From: Eonycteris spelaea
Taxonomy: Eukaryota > Chordata > Mammalia > Chiroptera > Pteropodidae
Assembly (NCBI GenBank): GCA_003508835.1
Contig: PUFA01000066.1
Span: 1,488,001-1,552,000 of the forward strand
DNA length: 64,000 nucleotides
Direction: 5' to 3'
Made by a program: the position numbers and the translations under genes. Positions 21,110-31,659 of the stretch are shown piece after piece (position 1 is the stretch's first letter; every line of letters begins with the position of its first letter). The notes under the pieces were generated by a model. The model saw only the letters and a program-made list of their open reading frames with translations, was not told where the DNA came from and did not search any database.

Positions 21110-24100
21110 CCCAGAGAGCTGTATTTTTAAGATTCAGGGTGACACCTAATAAAAGAGGCTGGATGGCCGCCATGAATGATGTGACACCCTGTTGCCAAGA
21201 AACCAATTCTAGACTGAGCTAAGTGGTTTTATAGTTTGCAGCTGTATTCTGACGGGGTGAGAGGGCGCCTTCTACTTCACCTGGTTGGTGATGAGAAACT
21301 GTCTAATGGCAGCCTCCCAGGGAGAGAGGGAGGTGGGTGGGAGATGGCCTGAGGCAGCTCCTCACAACATTCCATCCTCTTGTGCTCCAGGAGGGTCATA
21401 GGACGTTCTGCCAAGGCTCAGATGAGCTGCGGCTCCAGCCCGGCCTACGTAGGAGGGTTGTGCCTGAGCATGCAGGACCCCCAGGGTGTCGGTTATTATG
21501 CAATAAAGGGTAATGTTTTTTGGGTGATTAAAAGAACATTGCCGCTATATGAACCAGTTCCAAACACATATAGACTTCAATCGTCTGTGAAAAACGGAGG
21601 TGGGTCACTCACTGATCCAAGTAGATATTTCCAGGCATTCTCAAATATAAAGGTTGGCACTTTAGAAGCCAAATATCCAAGCTTTTTGGTTATTAATTTG
21701 TGTAGATACAGCAGACACTTAAGAACGCCGAGAGTTACAAAGCCGACTTCTCCATCAGTCTCAGAGCAGGGCCGGGGAGGGCTGCCTGGGGTCACAGCTG
21801 CATCTGAAATTCTTGCTGGGAAATCTCCCCACTTTCTCCCCAGGCCCCTTGGGGAGCCCCAGCATGTGCACAGTGATGAGACTTGGGTCTTAGCGTTTCC
21901 AGGTTTTACCTGAGAGACCAGGTTCCACCCAAAAGAACTTTCTAGCACTCAGTTGTTCTACCTTGCAATATTGCTGGCGGGGTGATGCTGGCCCCATCTC
22001 AGGTCAAGAGAGTCCAAGAGAGAGATGGAAAGAGAGAGCAAGGCAGGCAGGAAGTGGGGAGCCAACAACGCTGGGTCAGCATCTCGTTTGCGATTTAATT
22101 CCCAGGGTTTCAGAAGGCTCAGGAAAGCGGGGGCGGGCCTGCTTGAGACTCTGAAATATTCCTTTTCACTGGTTGAGACCCAAATTCACCATCTTTGAAG
22201 AGAGAGAGATTGAGGACCCCAAACATCCTGTCCTCAGGGACGCCCATGCTCACCACTTCCTTGGGCTTGAAATGCATTCAGGGCTGGGACTAAGATGAGG
22301 CAGGGGATACTCGCCTTGGGCACAAAAATTTTGGAGTACTCCAAAATCTCAGTAATCAAGACAAATACGATTTTAATGCAGTATTTTTAAAAGTCTATGT
22401 CAATGCAAAAAAAAAAAAAATCTGCAATGAACAAAATATCAACTTTCTCATAAAGACGGGGTTGCTGTTTTACTAGGAATTAAAATTTGAGATGTATGTG
22501 TCTACTGTCCTGATCACTTGACCGATTCTATTTTTAAAAAGGACCATGATGAGAACCATGGCTTATTAAAATGAAACCCCCAAACCCTAACAAACCGATT
22601 TATATCAGAAGCAAGCCTGTGATTATTTGTTCTAAAACGACTGAGTCAGATTTTCACAATATTTTATGATCTGAATAGATATTGCATCTGATGGAAATGC
22701 CCAGTTGAGTTACTTGATAACAGGAACAATCAGAACAAATCAACCCCTAATCCCAAATGCAAATACTTTGGGGGAGTTTATAAATCTGGACATCAAAATT
22801 CTTGCAATCAACTGAGGATCCTCGCTTCCTCTGTCCCAAAGGACCCTCTCCTTTGTCTTGTAACATGGGCTAGAAGAGAAGAGAACTTCCCAGGTCTGAA
22901 GGAATCCGGAGAAGAAAACTCACTTTATGATCATAAGGGAGATGAAAAGCATATTTTAATAGCGCATTTCTTGCTCATCACAGAAGCATCCAAAGTACCT
23001 ACATTATTTAGAAAGCTGCAGGAGAGAGAATAATGAATGCAGAATGTGTGAACGATTCGCTTTACTTTAAAAAAAAAAAAAATGCAACCAAGCCAGAGAA
23101 AGCTTCACCAAAGATCTAAAGACAAAATAAAATCTCTGCTGTTTGCAAAGTCAGGGTAGTATAAGAGATGATTAAGCAAAAACAAACCTGAGATTCAACC
23201 TTAAAGGAATTGAGCATCTAAATTTTTTCAAAGGGGAGAAAATGCCATAAAAGGGGTGTCTGAAGGTTAAGGAAACTGTTATGAAAATGAGAATTACGTG
23301 CTCTGAGCTGTTCACAGCTCTGTCCCTGGAGTGTGAAATTAGCAACTGAAGGCAGATTTCACAGGCACTTCGGGGAGAGCGTGTTGGTGCGGCTGCGGAT
23401 TTGAGACGGGGCCTCTCCGCCAAGTCCTGCCCACTTGCAAGCTGCTGTCGTTATTCATGCAGAGCACAGATAATCCTGAGTGTCTGGAGCGGTTTGCATT
23501 TATACTGAACACAGCCTCTCTCCTTCCAGCGGAGTGAGTCCAGACTGAGTGCTCGTGGAGTGTTTGGGGAGGTGTTGGGCAGACCAACGTTCTCACCAAA
23601 GCCCTGTTTTTTCTTTTAAGAAAAAACCCATCTATAAGGATTATATTCAGTGAGAGGTTGGAAAAATGTTTAGAAAATGGGGGTATGGTTAAAACTATTA
23701 AAACTTAAGATATCTTCAAGGACACGAAGGAATTCTCCGAGTCTGGGTTTCAGATCCCAAACAATTGACGGTAATGTCCACCTTCCCTGTCACACCTTGA
23801 TTCTGGAGGGGTGGTTTAGAGCACTCAGGACCATGGTGAGTTGGGAGAAGTGATTATATTCCCATCCTCTCCCTGTCTGCCTTGGTCTCATTTGCGTAAT
23901 TTTTACTTTTCCTACTGCAACCTTGTCATTGTCTGTGGACAGATGTGAGCTTGGCCCCAGGTCAAGGGATCCTGTTAACTCAGCGAATAGCTGGAGGAAA
24001 CGATCTTCTTAAGACAAAATCTTTAGCTGCTGTAGCATCTTTGGAAGCATGTTGGACTGTTTTATTGATTAATGTTGGGGAGCATTATATTTCTAAACAC

Positions 24101-24655
24101 AACCCGATATCGGTCTTAAACAAATCATTTTCCTTTCAAACGGAATGATCTTGAACACCCTTGTGGGAAAATTTGAGACAAAATAAGAATCAGTTCACAC
24201 AGCTCTTCAACACGCACTGCGAAATAAACTGTGGGCCAGGATGCTTTTTGGTACCAGAAGCAGAAACTCATCCTCACACGGACTTAAAACAGTTATAAAA
24301 TATGTGAGTCCCCTTCAGTCACAAGGTGCGTCAGTGATCTGAAGGTGTCTTCAAGGGTCTGATCCTTTCCGTCTCTGCCCTGTTCTTCTGGGTGGACTGA
24401 GGCCCTGGGCTGAGACTCTCCGGGCTGAGGCCCTCCTGGTGTCAGAGGTCCCTTACGTCCAGAAGATGAAATCAAGTCAAAAAACCTTTAGAAGTTTCTT
24501 GGAAGGGTGAGCAGGAAGTTTCCTAGAAAGCACCAGCAACCCTGTCTCGAATCCCTTCAGCCTCCGTTGTATCACCTGTGTGCTTGATGAAACCCACCGC
24601 GGGGAGGGTCCAGCTTCTCTGAGTCCTGTGGGATGTGGGACTCCTGAGAATTCAA
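21110..24655. other. Long unique non-coding stretch
   Basis: About 3.5 kb with no gene I can support. The 177-codon plus-strand frame at 21380-21913 has no recognisable domain and does not continue on splice-like boundaries. The AT-rich part from about 22300 to 24200 contains a perfect 20-bp palindrome and two A runs (about 22409-22421 and 23071-23084). Such a long repeat-poor block may hold conserved regulatory DNA, which needs a cross-species comparison. Confidence 0.45.
22328..22347. repeat. Perfect 20-bp palindrome
   Basis: The sequence ATTTTGGAGTACTCCAAAAT is its own reverse complement over all 20 positions, centred on GT/AC at 22337-22338. The bases just outside do not pair. A function is not implied. 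Confidence 0.95.
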
Positions 24656-24656
24656 G

Positions 24657-24659
<3 letters not shown>

Positions 24660-24688
<29 letters not shown>
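24660..24688 (+). repeat. Poly(T) tract
   Basis: An uninterrupted run of about 29 T. No retroposed gene or SINE was recognised next to it on either side, so it is listed as a simple repeat. Confidence 0.95.
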
Positions 24689-24889
24689 GGTGAGGATGGG
24701 TTATGGATGCTGGTAGGCAGTCAACAATGTCCACCACTGTCTAGGAAGAAAAACTCACCATTTCTCTCTCCTACCCTTACGGAAGAAGAACTCTGCTCTT
24801 CCTACTGAATGCTAAATCCTCTTCCATATGTTGAGGCAGCAGGCCAGCCACCCGTGTCTAAAGCTGACAAAAACCAGGACGTGGCGCAC

Positions 24890-25420
24890 AAGGGACTCGC
24901 ATACACTGACGGCGAGAGTGTGACATGATACAACTGCTTTGAAAACTCTTTGGCAGCTAAAAAGAAAAAAAAGAAAGAAAGAGAAAAAGAAAACGCACCT
25001 CTGTCCTCTGACCCAGGAATTCTACCCCTGGGGAGGTACACAAGAGAAATGAAAACCAGTCAACAAACATGCTCACCACGCAGGTTATATTCATCAACAG
25101 CCCCAAACTAGAACAACCAAGGGTCCGTCAGTAGTAGGAAGATAAATCAACAAACGGTAAGCTACTCATACGATGAATACTATTGAGCAATGAAAAGGGA
25201 TTGACGCGTGTCACACCATGGATAAGGGTTTTTGCACTTAGGTGTCCTGCGTTCGCAAGCAGTACCCAAGTTCAGAAGAAGAAGCGGTTTGACCTGGATG
25301 TGGACTGAAGGTCAGGAGCACAGGGACCAAGGACAGATTTTTGACACACTCAGCCTTTCTGTACTTTTGGTTATTTGAAAAATCATGTATTATTTAATTT
25401 AATAAAATTTTAAGGGTCCC
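24890..25420 (+). repeat. Old L1 3'-end fragment
   Basis: 'gcgagagtgtgacatgatac', 'aactgctttgaaaactcttt', 'gacccaggaattctacccct', 'cacaagagaaatgaaaacca' and 'gatgaatactattgagcaat' followed by 'gaaaagggattgac' reproduce the order of an L1MA/MB-type ORF2-end and 3' UTR junction. A simple A-rich insertion lies at about 24960-24992. The last portion, up to an AATAAA-like 3' end near 25400-25415, is less certain. Confidence 0.75.
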
Positions 25421-27813
25421 TTTCCTCTCTCTGACCACTGGACTTTTAGTCAAAGTTTAGTTAAATAACCAGAAAACCCACTCACTCAAGTTCAGCTTGG
25501 ACGCTGAGAGTCCAGTTTGGAGGAGATGAAGATCAAATATGTAGAATTGCACAACTCAGCCCAAAGCCAAGGAAATGAATTACCTAGGTGACCAGGACTT
25601 GGTGGCTCTGGCCCAAGGGTGGCTCAGCAGAGTGGCTGGTTTCAAAGGAGAAACAAGTTGGGGGCATCTCACATGAAAACGAAGCCCCCTGACAGATGTC
25701 ACCATCAGCCTCGACAGAGCCCCAGGCAGGAGCCTGTAAATGAACTAAAAAAATAAAAATGAGTAGAGCAGGGTGCTTTTTTACATAAATTAAAAATTCT
25801 CTCAGAAAATAATTTCTTATGCTGATTGACGCTGCCTTCTTTGGAGGATTTCCAAGTGCAAATGAAAACAACCTTTGCTGAACCAGCCCTCTCTGCTTCT
25901 GGAAACCTCCAGGCAGTGAAATTCAGAATTTACAAAATAAGAGGCAAAAAAATGTAAGAGTTTGCCACTCACATTTCGTAAGTATTTATCATTTTACAAA
26001 GAGGCAGACCTTGGAATGGGATTTGTTTCACAGAAATTTGATTTAGACCCCTCCTTCCATAAATGCTCTAAGGCCTGGTAGTTAGCCTGCCTGTTGCCTG
26101 TCTCCCCTCTCCCTCCACTGTGCACGCTGCACAGAGGGCGGGGGGGTGTGGGGGTGGGGTGGGGTGGGGGTGGGGGTGGCTTCGGCCGGTCGCCATTTCA
26201 TCTCATGCTCCTCGGTGCAGGACCTGCCACATTTCAGAAGCCCAGATGATTCTTGTGTGAAAGGATGAATGAAAGGTCTCTGCCCTAAGTTAGATTTTGT
26301 TTTGTTTTGTTTTAAAGTGCTATTTATGAATATTTTAGGTAAACATTCCAGTAAGACCTGGGTCATCTTTTGTTGGTTTTCTGTTCGTTGTTTGTTTTCT
26401 TTGTTTTGTTTTGGGGTGAGAACTTTTATAAGCAGCAGGAACCAACTGTGAAACCAGCTGCAAGTATATTTGATGTTTGGTCACCATGCTTAAGACAAGA
26501 CTTCTGAGAAGAGAGCACAGATTGGCCAGAGGCTGACAGTGTTTTGGGGGATGGGGCGCCTTGATTGGCAGGTCCATAGCTCAATCCAGTGGAGAAAGCT
26601 TTGTTGTCTCAAAGAGAATGGGGACATTCTTATTGGAGAAAGAAAAAAACCTGATGGTACGATTCCCTAGAAACAGTGATTCTTAACCCTACCAACTAAC
26701 TCAACACTCACCTTTAAGACAAATATCATATATTGCTGCCTTACACTCCTGAAATGAAACTCATGAATAATATGACTTATCTATACACATAATTAAAAAC
26801 AAAACAACAAAACAAAACAAAAACCAGAATATCGTCCTAGCTACCATATCATGGAAAAGTAAAAGAAAACTAACTTGTAGACTATCCTTTATAATAAAAA
26901 TAACAAAACATAGAATTAGACACAGTTAAAGTAGAATGCACATGTGCTTGGGAGCAGTCACACTACAAGACTTAAAGAATCAGTGAGATGTTTGCTCCTG
27001 CTGTTGATGACTAAGACTGGATTTGAACAGCAAGACAATCGGAAGCCACTCTGTATGAGAAATCTGGGAAATGAAAGAACAAATGTGAGGTGCTCGCACT
27101 GGAGTAAAACCTATTCAATGCACATTAACAGACGCAGCAAATACTTTGTGTTTCTATAGAGTTAGATTTGCATCCCAGTTAATTAGAAACAGAGCTTTAA
27201 CTTGCAGGAAAATGGAGAGAGACACCATGGGACTCTCTTGCATGTGGCGGGAGCTGTGACACCCCCAGGCTTCTGGTCACTGAATGTCAGTAGCCCTTGT
27301 AAGAAAGAATTGGGGAAGATTTGGGGGTTGAGTGGGTGTTGTAACCAGCTCATCAGTCCGGGTGATCTTCGCTTTTCATTGTCTTTGTCTAGGCTCTTTC
27401 ACAATTCCGTACAGATAAAAGTTAACTAATAGCAAAACCGATAGAAATGCAAACTATCCCTGTCCTTAGAAATGCACATTACGTCCAGTGGGGGTTTAAT
27501 CGACTCCCTTCACCCATCATGGAAGAAGCCAGTTTTGCATTTATTAATCCAATTCATTCAGCACTCTTAATAGCCTATAAATTGTCCACACCTTGGAGTT
27601 CTTTTTGAATTGGTTTTAAACCTTTGTGATTTCCTCATTCATTACTGAGTTAAATGAAACGGCTGACACATTCATTTCATGTTTGCATGACAGTCACGAT
27701 TTCACTTCTAAAAAAAATTAATCTTCGACAATCCCAATTATTGTGTAACCCAAAATTAAATCCTCAAATTTTCCAACTCCCCATAATACAACCCTATATG
27801 CATCATGAGTCAC

Positions 27814-27820
<7 letters not shown>
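25421..27820. other. AT-rich unique non-coding sequence
   Basis: No gene is supported. Simple-sequence patches include TTTTG-type repeats at about 26297-26312 and 26385-26412, the G-rich tract described separately, and an AAAAC-rich stretch at about 26795-26822. A 'cagtgattcttaaccc' phrase near 26676 resembles a hAT terminus, but the other end was not found. The section 27480-27760 is unique and holds several TAAT/ATTA cores typical of homeodomain sites. Confidence 0.4.
26136..26179 (+). repeat. G-rich tract with G-quadruplex potential
   Basis: At least six runs of three or more G separated by single T or short TGT/C spacers lie within 44 bases on the plus strand. This satisfies the usual four-run rule for a G-quadruplex several times over. 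Confidence 0.9.

Positions 27821-27887
<67 letters not shown>
27821..27887 (+). repeat. (AG)n microsatellite
   Basis: About 33 uninterrupted AG dinucleotides, a pure purine tract on the plus strand. It produces an Arg-Glu run in a short open frame that is not a gene. Confidence 0.98.
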
Positions 27888-27888
<1 letters not shown>

Positions 27889-28455
27889 GACAAACCAAAG
27901 AGATTAATTCACTCTTATCTCTGCCCTGTGACCTTGTGGTGCAATAGTTGACCCAACGCTCTATTGCTTCTGCTTTCCAAATGTTATGCTTTGGGCTTTT
28001 AGGGGTTGAAACCTCAAGGTGAGCTCTTTGAGATCACACTTGATTCATAGCCATTTTTATTTAACCAAAATTCTCGGCTTTGGGGGTCGCATATGAGGAA
28101 AGCCACATTTCCAGAGATGACCCGCCACCACTCCAATGCTTCTATGACAGGGAATCCCATCCTGTGTAATTCTAATCTTCTTGGCCACGGTTGTCGTGGG
28201 GGTATTTTTAAGCAACAAAAGGAAAAAGAAGGGGAAAATCCAAAGAGACCACCCTCAAGTCTGAAATCCTGTTAAACCTTAAACAAAACCAACCGCCCGG
28301 GGCTTGATGGAATAAGCTCATGAAGGGAAAAGACCATGGCTTAGCAGTGAGATGCTGTGGGTTCCTTTGTATCTGAGTCCTTCCATCTAGATGCAGGCCA
28401 GGCAGGGTGTGTTTTCCAGGTATTCTGGTTGGGCTACTGGGAATGGAAGGGACCA
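27888..28455. other. Unique non-coding sequence
   Basis: Nothing recognised between the AG microsatellite and the L1 fragment. Confidence 0.4.
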
Positions 28456-28457
28456 TT

Positions 28458-29110
28458 TTTTTTTTTTTAATAATAATTTTTTATTTTTTCAGTTACAGTT
28501 GGTATACAATACTCTATTAGTTTCAGGTGTACAATGTAGTGATTAGACATTAATATAACTCACAGCGTGATCCCCCAATAAATCTAGTGCTCCTCTGACA
28601 CCACATATAGTTATTACAATGTTACTGGCTATATGCCTTATGCTACACTTTCTACCTCCATGGCTATTTTGTAACTAGCAACTTGTACTTCTTAATCCCT
28701 TCCCCCTTTTCACCTGCTCGGAAAGCCCCCGCCCTTCTGGTACCCTCAAAATGTTCTGTGTATCTGAGTTCGTTTCTGTTGGTTTGTTTGTTTTGTTCTT
28801 TGGATTCCACTTATACGTGTCATCATATGGCATTTGTCCTCCTCTCTCCACTCAGTACCATACCCTCTAGGTCCAATTTGAAATATCTTTTTCCATCCCC
28901 TGATTTTAGTCTGTGTGCGTCTTTTAATCCGAAGAGAGTCTTTTGCAGGCAGCATATCTAAGGGTCTTATTTTCTTATCCATTTAGCCACCCTATCTTTT
29001 GATTGGAGCATTTAATTCTTTTTCATTTGAAGTACTCGTTCATAGATAGGTAGTTATTGCCATTCTTTATTTAGACTTTTGATACATATATTTTTTTCTC
29101 CTTAAAAAAG
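28458..29110 (-). repeat. L1 LINE 3' end plus ORF2 piece, bat-like
   Basis: After a T run comes 'cagttacagttggtatacaa', then 'attagtttcaggtgtacaat', 'gtagtgattagacattaata' and 'ttattacaatgttactggct', the reverse complement of an L1 3' UTR resembling those of laurasiatherian and especially bat genomes. From about 28890 the sequence switches to an ORF2 segment ('gcaggcagcatatctaaggg', 'ccaccctatcttttgattgg'). That implies an internal deletion inside the element. It is one of the less diverged L1 pieces here, but it has no intact frame. The taxon hint is from memory. Confidence 0.8.
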
Positions 29111-29484
29111 AAAAGGACCATTCTTTGATTTTGTGTTTTGTACTCATTTTCATAGCACCGATCCTTTTAAGAGGAAGGGGCAGAAATCATCCCCAAAAGC
29201 ATATAGCAGACATAGAAAGCGATTTGGACATGTTAGTGCTCTGATGTTTAAAATTAGCGTCCTGAAATATTCGGGTCATGCCCATGGCTCAGGAAGCTTT
29301 GCACCCTACTCAATATAGAACACATTTCCAATACAGGGAAGAATGTCTGCCTAAAGCACTTTTCTGAAGGGTTTTACGATAACTAAAACAGTAATAATTG
29401 CTGTCAAATACTCAAATGTTAAAAAATAACCCAAGGCGTAATTCGAATGCACAGCAGCGTATAACTCATGCGCTAGTCCTCACA

Positions 29485-29486
<2 letters not shown>
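29111..29486. other. Unique non-coding sequence
   Basis: Nothing recognised. Confidence 0.35.

Positions 29487-29487
<1 letters not shown>

Positions 29488-29524
<37 letters not shown>
29488..29524 (+). repeat. (TG)n microsatellite
   Basis: An uninterrupted GT/TG run of about 37 bases. Alternating Cys-Val frames on the plus strand and His-Thr frames on the minus strand are artefacts of it. Confidence 0.98.
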
Positions 29525-29525
<1 letters not shown>

Positions 29526-29789
29526 ATGCCTCTCTCTGGCCCCCGCACACCTCTCAGACTTCCCCTGCTTCCCCTCCCCACCTCCTTCACTCCGTTCGAC
29601 CACGTGACTCCCCTCCCCTCCCATTACTCTCTCATATCCTCTGTGGTGAGGCCGACCCTGCCCGCCCATCTGAACACAACCTTCACCCCTCTTCGTCTTC
29701 TGTCTCTATCTTAATTTCCACCACAGAATGTTTCACTTCTTAACGTCACATGGCATTGCTGTTTTTATCTCTTCCCATCAAAAGGTCGT
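29525..29789. other. Pyrimidine-rich unique sequence
   Basis: A C/T-biased stretch downstream of the TG repeat, with no gene or repeat family recognised. Confidence 0.35.
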
Positions 29790-29905
29790 GTCTGAGAGAG
29801 GAGAAGTTTTGTTTTGTTCACTGTTGTAGCTCCTGTGTCTCACCCAGACCCCGGCACCTAGTAGGTCCTCAGCCAGTATTTGTTAAATAAACATGAGTCC
29901 GCCAT
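29790..29905 (+). repeat. L2 LINE 3' end
   Basis: 'gttttgttcactgttgtagc' followed by 'ccggcacctagtaggtcctc' and 'agtatttgttaaataaacat' is the plus-strand 3' terminus of L2. Confidence 0.75.
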
Positions 29906-30225
29906 TCTTTAAAGCACCAGTCTGGACTCACTTCCTTCCTGAGCCTTTTGGGGGGTCCATCCAAGATAGTCCCTCTTTCCTTGATGGCTAATTGAATTCT
30001 TGATCTGACTCATGGTATTTGAGCCTCTGGGTGTAAGGTTTTACACTCAGCCAGTGGGTTTGATCAGGAAGACAACAGAATCCCTGCCTTACAGAGATGC
30101 TATTCTTGAGGAGAATGGGAGTTAAACATGTGACTTGTATTTCTGTCTTGTGCTTAGATGTCCTTCTACCTCAGCTTATAGTTACTGTGATCTTTTGTTC
30201 AAAAACATTTTTTTTTTTTTGTAGG
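29906..30225. other. Unique non-coding sequence
   Basis: Nothing recognised. A T run lies at about 30210-30221. Confidence 0.35.
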
Positions 30226-30229
30226 AGAA

Positions 30230-30550
30230 GGGCTTGCCATAGACTGAGCCAGACACTTAGGGATTCTAAATAATGAATAGATGATCAGAATTAATTTTAA
30301 AGAACTCACAGTGTACTGAGTAGTGAAATGGTAGAGGCAGACATGAGAATAAAAATAGTAATTAAGTGGGATACGTGCTCTAGTGGAGATGAAGGGATCA
30401 GCTTTTACACCCAGGATGGAAGTGGAGCAATGAGGGGGAGAAGGCGTCGCCGACGAAGTGACAGACAGAGGGACGAGTGGGAGTTTACCGGGAGAAATGG
30501 GACTGAGAGGGAAAGCCATCCGGGCAGAGGGGTCAGTTTTATAAAGGAAT
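30230..30550 (-). repeat. Probable L2 LINE fragment
   Basis: 'gactgagccagacacttagg', 'aaagaactcacagtgtactg' and 'gtgctctagtggagatgaag', ending with 'gggagaaatgggactgagag', follow a diverged L2 3' region in reverse complement. No intact frame. Confidence 0.5.
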
Positions 30551-30644
30551 AGATGCCTGAGAGCTGCTACTGATGAAAGACTATGACATTTGGTATACCC
30601 TAAAAGTGACCAAACTTTCTAAATAATGACTCCACTCCTCATGT

Positions 30645-30860
30645 CCCTCTCCATCCAGTCCAGTCCAATCCAGTCCAGTCTAATCCAATCCAATCCAACC
30701 CAGTCCAGTCCAGTCCCATCCAGTCTCGTCCAATCCAATCCAACTCAACCCAACCCCACCCAACCCAGTCCATCCAGTCTAGTCCAGCCCTGTCCAGTCC
30801 AGTCCAACCCAATCCAACCCAACCTCATCCAACCCAATCCAATCCAATCCAATCCAATTC
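30645..30860 (+). repeat. Pentanucleotide array of CCAAT/CCAGT units
   Basis: About 215 bp of five-base units of the form CCARY (mainly CCAAT, CCAGT and CCAAC), with occasional variants. A stop-free frame exists on both strands (about 117 codons each), reading as a Gln-Ser-Asn-Pro pattern on plus and a Trp-Ile-Gly-Leu-Asp pattern on minus. These are artefacts of a five-base repeat whose unit lacks stop codons. Confidence 0.95.
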
Positions 30861-31495
30861 TGAAGTGTTGTACAGGGAACTTGGGGTCCAGAAACATATC
30901 CCAAACCATGCAGCCACCCAGGAATCCATGCAGGCAGCAGCTGGGGCCCATTTGGCCTTCAGGTTTCGGGTTATCTTGACATAATCTCTCCATCGGCTGC
31001 TCAGGGCTTTCTGCCCTGGGAGGACAGGAGGGCTCACCCACCACCTCGCCCAATACCTGCCACCCGGTACTCGCCCTGTCTTCTCATTGCAGCCAGAGGA
31101 GTCAATGCACCAAACCCACAGGGCACCCTGCCAGCTAAATGCTCCTAGGACTTCACCTCGCCCTAAAAATAGAGACACCAGCTCCTGAATATGCTGTGTC
31201 AGAGGAGTTGGGTTTGACTGTGAGTCGCAGAGACTTGGGATAGCAGTGGCCTAAATAAAGTAGAAGGAAGAGAGAAAAGGCCCCTGTGGCTGGACCCAGC
31301 ACGTTTGGGCAGAATTCCAGGAGGCCAGTCAGAAAGGTGGCCAGGGCCACATCCCATGAGGCCAGCAGGGTGGAAGTGGGGAGGTCTGAGGATTTGGAGC
31401 AGGAGAGTAACATGATTTTATTGACTTTAAAAGGGCCTGCTTGTCTTACCTTCCCGATTGCATTTGTTCGAATGATTATATGGCTAATATCTGCC
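30861..31495. other. Unique non-coding sequence
   Basis: No gene is supported. Overlapping minus-strand frames of 102-120 codons have no domain, and two of them extend into the pentamer array. Confidence 0.4.
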
Positions 31496-31499
31496 CTCC

Positions 31500-31655
31500 T
31501 TAACCTAGTCCCCAAACGAACTGTCCATGATGGCAGGAATCATGCCTTTTTTTTTTTTTTTTCCTCAGCAGTGTATGTTCAGTTTCTAGCACGTTGCTTG
31601 GCATCTGGCACATAATCCATAAATACTCGCTAAGGAACGAAGGAAGGAAGGGATA
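31500..31655 (+). repeat. L2 LINE 3' end interrupted by poly(T)
   Basis: 'tccatgatggcaggaatcat', then a T run at about 31547-31562, then 'cagcagtgtatgttcagttt', 'gcttggcatctggcacataa' and 'tccataaatactcgctaagg' is an L2 3' end with a GAAGGAAG tail. Confidence 0.7.
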
Positions 31656-31659
31656 GAAA

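Noticed and set aside
21380..21913. 177-codon plus-strand open frame in AT-richer sequence
   Set aside because: More notable because AT-rich DNA has more stops, but no domain or splice-like structure was visible.
24655..24720. Poly(T) tract as the tail of a minus-strand retroposed gene or SINE
   Set aside because: No SINE head or cDNA-like sequence follows and no target duplication is evident.
30626..31178. Open frames on both strands across the CCAAT/CCAGT array
   Set aside because: The five-base unit contains no stop in any frame, so the frames are automatic.
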